Shown here in pieces: positions 1 to 4,241 of a stretch of 7,710 nt of DNA (its first letter is position 1; each line of letters begins with the position of its first letter). Where the stretch lies: assembly GCA_023488865.1 (NCBI GenBank), contig JAMDDG010000221.1, positions 1-7,710 of the forward strand, given 5' to 3'. The notes under the pieces are model-generated. The model did no database searches, was not told the origin of the DNA, and saw nothing but the letters and a program-made list of their open reading frames with translations. This DNA comes from Bacteroidota bacterium. GTDB taxonomy: Bacteria; Bacteroidota; Bacteroidia; Bacteroidales; Prolixibacteraceae. A program made the translations under genes and the position numbers.

Positions 1-754
1 AAATATTGGCCGGGATCAACTCTTGCAAGAGAGCGATCCGGTTTTCTACTTCCTTTTCCATCATTGTTTGCTCCCTGCCCCTTGCAGAAAGACGAAGGCG
101 AACGCCCTGCGGGCTGGGCAAATAGGCCAGCTTGATGTATTCCGGCAACGCATCTTCCCATGCCTCAATCTTTTCGGCTAACATCGATTCGGGTATGCCT
201 TGGGTTAAAACGGTACGGTGAAAAATGGTGGAGGTCTGAAAATTGCTTCTCAGATAAGGCAAAACCTCAAATTCCATCAGGTATTTCATCTCGTAAGGAA
301 CTCCGGGCATGAAAATAAATGAACAGCCGTTTTTTTCGAGCAACAATCCGGGCGCGGTTCCCAACTTGTTTTGAAATACCCGGCACTTTTCCGGTACCAA
401 TGCCTGGTCGCGGTTGAGGCTGTTGAGCGCGATACCCCGCTTGTTGAGCAGTTCTTCAATGTTTTGCAGCACTTCGGGATTTGCCACCAGTTTGGTGTCA
501 AAATAGGTAAAGATGGTTTCTTTGGTTTTGTCGTCTTTGGTAGGCCCCAAACCTCCGGTTACCAAAACAAGTTTTACCTTTTTGGCCGATTCCGTAAATG
601 TTTCGGATATATGGTCGGGATCATCGGAAATGCTGATGATTTCCCGCACGTTGATCCCATCTTCGTTCAACTTCTGGGCCATCCAGGCCGAGTTGGTATC
701 CACGATTTGTCCGATTAGTATCTCGTCGCCGATGGTGATAATATCTAAGTTCAT
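1..754 (-). CDS. cinA: CinA-family protein, N-terminal part (cut by window edge)
   Basis: The minus-strand frame is open from the ATG at 754 to the window edge, giving 251 residues. It matches the molybdopterin-binding-like (MoCF) domain of CinA: GDEILIGQIVDTNSAW at residues 9-24, the signature TGGLGPTKDD at 66-75, and FMPGVPYEM at 148-156. CinA proteins are usually a little over 400 residues, so the C-terminal half, which in many members carries a nicotinamide-nucleotide amidase (PncC) domain, lies outside the window and cannot be judged. Known activities of the family are ADP-ribose pyrophosphatase and NMN amidohydrolase, that is, cytosolic pyridine-nucleotide salvage; in some Gram-positive bacteria the gene is linked to competence. 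The start is fixed by the MNLDIITIGDEIL opening typical of the family. The leader before the ATG is A-rich without a Shine-Dalgarno sequence. yccF lies upstream on the same strand, separated by 171 bases containing an inverted repeat, so co-transcription is uncertain. Confidence 0.93.
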   Translation of the reverse strand, partial: MNLDIITIGDEILIGQIVDTNSAWMAQKLNEDGINVREIISISDDPDHISETFTESAKKVKLVLVTGGLGPTKDDKTKETIFTYFDTKLVANPEVLQNIEELLNKRGIALNSLNRDQALVPEKCRVFQNKLGTAPGLLLEKNGCSFIFMPGVPYEMKYLMEFEVLPYLRSNFQTSTIFHRTVLTQGIPESMLAEKIEAWEDALPEYIKLAYLPSPQGVRLRLSARGREQTMMEKEVENRIALLQELIPANI

Positions 755-794
755 TTTTTTATTAAACTAATGTAATTTAATGTTTATTAGTGAA

Positions 795-896
795 ATTCTT
801 TGTGTTTCCTTTGTGTTGTCCTTCGTGGTCTTTGTGGTTAAACTTTTAAATTTTACCACAATGGTCTCAAAGGTTATCTCTAAGTACACAAAGAAT
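795..896. repeat. Imperfect inverted repeat of the AACCACAAAG type
   Basis: The outer 11 bases are perfectly inverted (ATTCTTTGTGT at 795-805 and ACACAAAGAAT at 886-896). The inner arms are about two-thirds identical as inverted copies (TTTGTGGTTAA near 831-841, TTTTACCACAA near 851-861), with a short A/T loop. Inside the left arm the motif CTTTGTG / CTTCGTGG is repeated about every 9-11 bases. From memory, intergenic repeats reading AACCACAAAGG-ACACAAAG are scattered in many Bacteroidota and other environmental genomes, so this is probably one copy of such a dispersed, non-autonomous repeat. It sits between yccF and cinA and could fold as a hairpin in a yccF-cinA transcript. Confidence 0.6.
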
Positions 897-925
897 ATCC
901 TTATATACTATTGTAATTTATGCTT

Positions 926-1294
926 CTACATCAGATCATATCCGAAAGGTGAAAGACTTAGCTTCATTAATTTAAAATGCTGCAAACCAAACGGAATGCC
1001 TATGATTGTGATGCTAAGCATAATGCCAAAGAGCAGATGGGCAAGCGCAATCCACAGACCGGCAAAAATCAACCAGATAAGGTTCAATAAACAGGAGAGT
1101 CCGGGAATGGAACCTCCGTTCGACCGCACTGTTTTACCAAAGGGAGCGAGCGTCGCTATCCCGATTTTAAATGCCTGCAATCCCCAGGGTATGCCCACAA
1201 CGGTGCAACACAATATCACGCCGCCCCAAATATAGCCGAGACAGGCGACTAAACCGCCAAAAATGATCCAGATCACATTTCCGATTAAGCTCAT
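926..1294 (-). CDS. yccF: YccF-family small inner-membrane protein
   Basis: This 122-residue protein consists of two copies of the YccF domain (DUF307). Copy one, residues 5-56, contains GNVIWIIFGGL, GIPWGLQAFK and LAPFGKTV. Copy two, residues 70-121, contains LNLIWLIFAGL, GIPFGLQHFK and LSPFGYDL. Each copy has hydrophobic stretches (roughly 6-32 and 70-100) that should span the inner membrane. The family is widespread, about 120-150 residues long, and has no firmly established biochemical role; E. coli YccF is an inner-membrane protein of unknown function. The ATG at 1294 gives the canonical family N-terminus directly followed by GNVIW. No Shine-Dalgarno sequence is visible. A strong palindrome lies 25 bases upstream of the start. 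cinA follows on the same strand 171 bases downstream. Confidence 0.9.
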   Translation of the reverse strand: MSLIGNVIWIIFGGLVACLGYIWGGVILCCTVVGIPWGLQAFKIGIATLAPFGKTVRSNGGSIPGLSCLLNLIWLIFAGLWIALAHLLFGIMLSITIIGIPFGLQHFKLMKLSLSPFGYDLM

Positions 1295-1318
1295 AATATT
1301 GATTTGTTATTTACAATC

Positions 1319-1380
1319 AAGCTATTAGCTGTTGGCTATTGGCCTTTGGCTAAAAGCTAATAGCCAACAGCTAATAGCTT
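1319..1380. repeat. Long palindrome with 22-bp perfect arms
   Basis: The left arm 1319-1340 and right arm 1359-1380 are perfect reverse complements over 22 bases, and three more pairs including one G-T extend the stem into the 18-base loop. The arms are themselves built from short related words (GCTATTAGC, GCTGTTGGC, GCTAATAGC), as in the GCTAATAGC-type repeats that I recall as common between genes in Bacteroidota. The right arm is followed by only four T residues on the plus strand, so it is not a convincing intrinsic terminator in that direction. It is 25 bases upstream of the yccF start, where the promoter of that gene would be expected. Confidence 0.85.
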
Positions 1381-1641
1381 TTCCTCGGTGAAGGTACGAA
1401 TTGGGGAGCAAAAGGCATTTTATTCTTTTCTTTGTTCCGTTTTTTTAACCCAACTTGCAGGGTTTTCAGTAAAAAAGCAGAAAAATCGTGTAAAAATGCA
1501 GATATTTTATGGTAAGAACGTGTTATTTTTTCATTTTCATCTTGTAAGTTGCTGATATTCAGTTGTGGCATTTCCCTGATCTTCATTTGTAGTCCCCAAG
1601 GGGGTATTGTATATCAGTCAGTTAGCTATTAACTTGCGGGC
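1381..1641. other. Gene-poor stretch between palindrome and transposase remnant
   Basis: Together with the palindrome this makes about 345 bases without a supported gene. A 71-codon minus-strand frame (1371-1586) is open here, but it matches no family I recognise, ends inside the palindrome and has a low-complexity, lysine- and phenylalanine-rich translation, so I do not call it a gene. Around 1587-1605 there is a short CCCC-AA-GGGG motif. The segment 1621-1640 may be the left end of the neighbouring insertion-sequence remnant. Confidence 0.5.
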
Positions 1642-2061
1642 ATGTATTTCAAGGTATATCCATGCGCACCAATCCCGCCACGGGAATCTACTGCGGTTAT
1701 TAACGTTTAGTGGAGAATTGCGACCGGGTATGCCATCGGACAAATTACCAAAGACCGCCTGTATGCTATCTCGAAAAAACTGTATGCCGAAAAGGAAGAA
1801 AACGTATGGCAATTTTACAATATAATTCGCAAAATCGTAAGGACCATGAGCACCCAAAAAGCAGTGACGACTTTTGCTCAAAACAACCACCAGGAAGTGA
1901 TCATGATACGTCGTTGTTCTGAGCCAAATGGACAGGTGCGGAAACTTTACGATGCCCTGAAATACAAATACGCACCTTTCGTAAAACGAAAATCCGTAGT
2001 ACACAAATCCGAACTCGAAAATTGCCAATTCATTGAAAAGCAACAATTCCATTCGGATTAA
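1642..2061 (+). pseudogene. Decayed DDE transposase of an IS1634/IS4-like element
   Basis: Three pieces of one transposase can be read in different frames. The N-terminus MYFKVY starts at 1642. After a frame change it continues from 1662 as MRTNPATGIYCGY, a TAA stop at 1701-1703 where the family has a second tyrosine, then RLVENCDRVCHRT. A middle helical piece follows in the other frame at about 1720-1800 (TGYAIGQITKDRLYAISKKL). The C-terminus, from about 1804 to the TAA at 2059-2061, includes WQFYNIIRKIVRTMSTQKAV, SEPNGQVRKLYDALKYKYAP and KRKSVVHKSELE. The order agrees with my memory of Bacteroidota IS1634-type transposases, which are several hundred residues long. The catalytic core between the middle piece and the C-terminus is missing, so the element is dead. 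Possible decayed ends are 1621-1640 (…AACTTGCGGG) and 2062-2078 (CTGCAAAGTGGGTTAAC), loosely inverted to each other. Family assignment is from recall, not a search. Confidence 0.7.
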
Positions 2062-2085
2062 CTGCAAAGTGGGTTAACAATCGCC

Positions 2086-2304
2086 ATGAGAATATTATTT
2101 GTTTGTCTGGGCAATATTTGCCGTTCGCCTGCTGCAGAAGGAATTCTTACCCATTTAATAGATGAGCACGGACTTGGAAAAGTTGTTTCTTGCGATTCGG
2201 CTGGAACAACGGGTTACCACGAAGCGGAGGGAGCCTATCCCAAGAGGGAGAAATTAGCTTATTTGAATATGGCTATTTTCTTTTCGCCGTCCGATTTGAT
2301 GTAG
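2086..2304 (+). pseudogene. Truncated low-molecular-weight protein tyrosine phosphatase
   Basis: The first 48 or so residues are clearly the N-terminus of a low-molecular-weight protein tyrosine phosphatase. The phosphate-binding loop C-X5-R-S is present as CLGNICRS (C7, R13, S14), followed by PAAEG and by SAGTTGYH at 38-45. Intact members have about 150-160 residues and need a general-acid Asp in a C-terminal DP(Y/F) motif. Here the homology stops near base 2228, an unrelated tail of about 24 residues follows, and a TAG ends the frame at 2304. No C-terminal half appears in any frame before the next gene. The product therefore lacks the general acid and should be inactive. The ATG lies only 24 bases after the transposase remnant, so the gene may have been broken by rearrangement linked to that element. 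The segment 2305-2472 after it holds no gene I recognise. Confidence 0.8.
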
Positions 2305-2472
2305 CCAATTGATGGAAAGATACGTATTTTTATAGAAACCTTCTTGACAAGGTGAAAACAGTGCAACCAGAACAATAGAAAATACCTTTGCCGTTGTTCA
2401 GGAACCAGAAGGTGACGGCGAAGGTAAAAATCTATATTTACAGTTGCTTTTAGGTATTAAAAATTGTTGGCT

Positions 2473-2883
2473 ATGAAATATTTTAATCTGCTTTTTGTTT
2501 TCTTTTCTTTGTCCCTGTTTGCTTGTCAGAAAGTAAGTGATCAGGAACCCGTAACGGAAGTCCAACTTGCCGATCTTGGAAATTACAAGATGAAAATTCT
2601 CCCCGATAATTTATTGAGCAGCCAGGATGTCAAACTGGTGATTTATGATGATTGCGGATACAATATTCTTTCGGGAGTTAAGATAACCGGCTATACCATC
2701 GACATAGAGAAACATTTCAACAGCATGATGAAATTGCCTTGTATGCTTAGGAACGATACCATTCTTATTGGTAAATTGCCCATTGGAAGCTATACCGTCA
2801 ATTATAAACTGGTTGATCTCTCAACTCTGGTGAAGGATAAAAGTACCCTTGCCATCTCATTTAAGCTAGTAGTATCCCAATAA
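2473..2883 (+). CDS. Small lipoprotein of unknown function
   Basis: The product has 136 residues from the ATG at 2473; a TTG three codons earlier is possible but adds only MLA. The N-terminus is a lipoprotein signal peptide: MKYF, a hydrophobic run LLFVFFSLSLF, then the lipobox FAC with acylated Cys18. The mature part is about 118 residues, rich in beta-strand-forming patterns (KMKILP, VKLVIYDD, VKITGYTIDI, SYTVNYKLV, LAISFKLVV), and contains two cysteines (C61, C90) that could form a disulfide in the periplasm or on the surface. The layout suggests a compact beta-sandwich, but I do not recognise the family. Upstream, TATATTTA at 2433-2440 resembles a -7 element with one mismatch and no TTG -33. 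Codon use looks ordinary for the window. It stands alone between a broken phosphatase gene and a long intergenic stretch, so context gives no function. Confidence 0.75.
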   Translation: MKYFNLLFVFFSLSLFACQKVSDQEPVTEVQLADLGNYKMKILPDNLLSSQDVKLVIYDDCGYNILSGVKITGYTIDIEKHFNSMMKLPCMLRNDTILIGKLPIGSYTVNYKLVDLSTLVKDKSTLAISFKLVVSQ

Positions 2884-2962
2884 ACAGTTCATCTTGTTTT
2901 GACAATCCGATTAATCAGGATTTCTTTTCAACAAGTAGGCGCACGACTGTCTGTCATATCAT

Positions 2963-2970
2963 TAAATTTG
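2963..2970 (+). promoter_or_regulatory. Candidate -7 promoter element TAAATTTG
   Basis: TAAATTTG matches the Bacteroidota -7 consensus TAnnTTTG exactly, but there is no TTG at the expected -33 position. If active, transcription would begin near 2973-2978 and run into the foldable segment and T-run that ends at 3056, giving an RNA of roughly 80 bases. The match alone is weak evidence. Confidence 0.25.
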
Positions 2971-3036
2971 TCTTAGGGTCCGGGGAAGCGGGAGTTGATC
3001 ACTTTTCTGATGCAGGACAGGACGATTGTCCTTTTT

Positions 3037-3056
3037 CCCGCGGCTGTGGGTTTTTT
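3037..3056 (+). terminator. Probable intrinsic terminator
   Basis: CCCGC (3037-3041) can pair with GTGGG (3046-3050), one pair being G-T, around a GGCT loop, and six T residues follow directly. A second small hairpin just upstream, AGGAC-GATT-GTCCT (3019-3032), is followed by further T residues. The structure lies about 155 bases after the lipoprotein stop codon and could end that transcript. The stem is short, so strength is uncertain. Confidence 0.5.
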
Positions 3057-3106
3057 ACATGGTTCTCTCAATGTAAAAACATGCGAAATACTTGGGGAAA
3101 AACATG
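3052..3106. repeat. Inverted plus direct repeat, operator-like
   Basis: TTTTTACAT (3052-3060) and ATGTAAAAA (3071-3079) are perfect 9-base inverted copies separated by 10 bases. AAAAACATG occurs at 3075-3083 and again at 3098-3106, starts 23 bases apart, overlapping the right half of the inverted repeat. The cluster ends 19 bases before the -33 element of the promoter at 3126, a position suited to a regulator binding site. No regulator gene lies in the window. Confidence 0.4.
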
Positions 3107-3125
3107 TAATATATATGTTAAATAT

Positions 3126-3156
3126 TTGTATATCAAATAAATAACACGTATATTTG
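3126..3156 (+). promoter_or_regulatory. Bacteroidota-type promoter (TTG-N20-TATATTTG)
   Basis: The -33 element TTG is at 3126-3128 and the -7 element TATATTTG at 3149-3156, with a 20-base spacer, which fits the Bacteroidota sigma-ABfr consensus. Transcription should begin near 3160, almost at the ATG at 3162. No full-length gene follows on the plus strand. Confidence 0.65.
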
Positions 3157-3161
3157 CATCA

Positions 3162-3244
3162 ATGAAAAACGTCGCAGGTTTCTCATTAACCTCCTACGGC
3201 AAAAAAAGAACGAAATGAGAAAATACCTGCTAATAATCAGATAG
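3162..3244 (+). other. Two tiny overlapping frames behind an orphan promoter
   Basis: An 18-codon frame (ATG 3162, TGA 3216-3218) encodes MKNVAGFSLTSYGKKRTK and overlaps by ATGA a 9-codon frame (ATG 3215, TAG 3242-3244) encoding MRKYLLIIR. The second peptide looks like the beginning of a signal peptide: read past the TAG it continues LWFVPLSPTVQN before the next stop. Inside the first frame AGGTT and AACCT (3175-3193 region) can form a small hairpin. This may be a leader peptide plus the stump of a lost exported protein, or a small RNA. Translation of either frame is unproven. Confidence 0.35.
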
Positions 3245-3396
3245 TTGTGGTTCGTCCCTTTATCTCCCACCGTACAAAATTAGTCGGAATATTATTTTTT
3301 ACTATCCATTGTAACTAATCAGTTATCAACAAAATTATTTTGGCGCTGAATAGCTGAATGATTACCCTTTATCTTCTCCCAGAGTCAAAGAGGTGT

Positions 3397-4155
3397 TTAT
3401 CTTCTTCGGAATTCAGCACAAACAATGGCAGCCGAGAGCGCCACGTTCAACGACTCAAGCTCACGGTCCCCTACCGGGAAAGCCGGGATGGAGATTTTTT
3501 TTGTCAGGTAGGGGGAGAGTTGAGGGGAGATCCCTTTTCCTTCGCTTCCCATCACGATCAAAGCCTGGGAAAGGAGTTCAGTTTGGTACAGATTTTCACC
3601 ATCCATGTAGGTACCGTAAACAGGAAACTTTTGTCTTACAGCTTCTTTCAGCAGTTCGGGTAAATCCAAATAATGGACCTTCACACGGGCAATGGCCCCC
3701 ATGGTCGATTGGATGCATTTCGGATTGAAACTGTCGACACAATTTTCGGAACAGTAAATATCTTCAATGCCAAACCAATCTGCCAGACGGATGATGGTGC
3801 CCAGGTTGCCGGGATCCTGCAGGCCGTCCAAAACAAGGCTGAGCCCTTCAAAAGCAGGTAGTCCGGCTTCCTGGTAAGTTGGAATTTTAAACAAGGCCAG
3901 CAGGTTGGAGGGGTTTTTGAAGGAGGAGATCCGCTCCATTTCCTTTGCCGATAATTTGACGGATTTAGCCGGGTCGGGAAAATTTTTAAGCAGGGCCGCT
4001 GCTTCGGCCGAGAAATAGAGGGTTGAAAGTTCCAATTTTGTTTTGAGCAGGTCAAAAACAAGTTTCTCTCCCTCGGCAACAAACAAGCCCGTTTCCTCCC
4101 GTCCCTTTTTTTTGGCCAACGAACGGACCAATTCAATATTTTGTTTTGAAATCAT
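3397..4155 (-). CDS. TrmH/SpoU-family RNA 2'-O-ribose methyltransferase
   Basis: The 252-residue product is a complete SPOUT-class methyltransferase that moves a methyl group from S-adenosylmethionine to a ribose 2'-OH of tRNA or rRNA in the cytosol. Residues about 8-95 form the N-terminal substrate-binding domain (FVAEGEKLVFDLL at 25-37). The catalytic trefoil-knot domain carries all family motifs: LDGLQDPGNLGTIIRLADWFG at 109-129 with N117 and R123, NPKCIQSTMGAIARV at 144-158, VMGSEGKGIS at 201-210, and ESLNVALSAAI at 234-244. Length and motifs suit an active enzyme. The exact target (for example rRNA as in RlmB, or tRNA as in TrmH) cannot be read from the sequence, so no symbol is given. 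The ATG at 4155 gives the usual N-terminus. A -7 element TATTTTTG lies 22 bases upstream on the same strand. The gene diverges from tamL. Confidence 0.93.
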   Translation of the reverse strand: MISKQNIELVRSLAKKKGREETGLFVAEGEKLVFDLLKTKLELSTLYFSAEAAALLKNFPDPAKSVKLSAKEMERISSFKNPSNLLALFKIPTYQEAGLPAFEGLSLVLDGLQDPGNLGTIIRLADWFGIEDIYCSENCVDSFNPKCIQSTMGAIARVKVHYLDLPELLKEAVRQKFPVYGTYMDGENLYQTELLSQALIVMGSEGKGISPQLSPYLTKKISIPAFPVGDRELESLNVALSAAIVCAEFRRR

Positions 4156-4176
4156 CTGTCTGAACAGTTAATATCC

Positions 4177-4184
4177 CAAAAATA
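4177..4184 (-). promoter_or_regulatory. -7 element of the methyltransferase promoter
   Basis: On the minus strand this reads TATTTTTG, an exact TAnnTTTG match 22 bases before the methyltransferase ATG. No TTG is found at -33 (AAC is there instead). Confidence 0.4.
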
Positions 4185-4210
4185 ATCCATTTTTAATTAG
4201 CCGGGTTGAT

Positions 4211-4218
4211 TATCTTTG
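4211..4218 (+). promoter_or_regulatory. -7 element of the tamL promoter; sets the start
   Basis: TATCTTTG matches the Bacteroidota -7 consensus exactly and would place the RNA start near 4221-4226. This argues that the in-frame TTG at 4206 is upstream of transcription and that the TTG at 4242 is the real tamL start. No TTG is seen at -33. It forms a divergent pair with the minus-strand element at 4177-4184. Confidence 0.5.
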
Positions 4219-4241
4219 TTTTAGTTTTAAAGAAGGCTCAA

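Larger units (their letters stand above)
2884..3396. other. 513-base intergenic stretch with regulatory-type elements
   Basis: No recognisable gene is present. From left to right it holds a -7-like TAAATTTG (2963), a GC-rich foldable segment ending in a T-run (2988-3056), an inverted repeat and a direct repeat (3052-3106), a full Bacteroidota promoter (3126-3156), two tiny overlapping frames (3162-3244), and about 150 AT-rich bases (3245-3396) in which I see nothing beyond a short GCTGAATA/GCTGAATG duplication at 3344-3359. Confidence 0.6.

Noticed and set aside
1371..1586. A 71-codon minus-strand open frame (MKIREMPQLNISNLQDENEK…).
   Set aside because: It matches no family I know, its end runs into the palindrome, and its composition is low-complexity; chance openness in AT-rich DNA explains it.
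1618..2067. A 149-codon minus-strand open frame opposite the transposase remnant.
   Set aside because: The plus-strand pieces show recognisable transposase motifs, and this frame is their complement with no recognisable domain.
2264..2460. Short frames on both strands (for example minus-strand IRIFPSIGYIKSDGEKKIAI) after the broken phosphatase.
   Set aside because: They are short, interrupted and match nothing I recognise; they may be debris of an inserted piece, but this cannot be supported.
2865..3141. A plus-strand frame open for about 92 codons after the lipoprotein gene.
   Set aside because: It has no usable start codon, begins inside the lipoprotein gene in another frame, and crosses a terminator-like hairpin and a promoter spacer.
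3290..3335. Short TAACT-AATC-AGTTA inverted repeat after the methyltransferase gene as a terminator.
   Set aside because: The stem is only five base pairs, AT-rich, and is not followed by a T-run on either strand.
3681..4136. A 151-codon minus-strand frame inside the methyltransferase gene.
   Set aside because: It is a shadow frame; the SPOUT motifs are all in the 252-codon frame.
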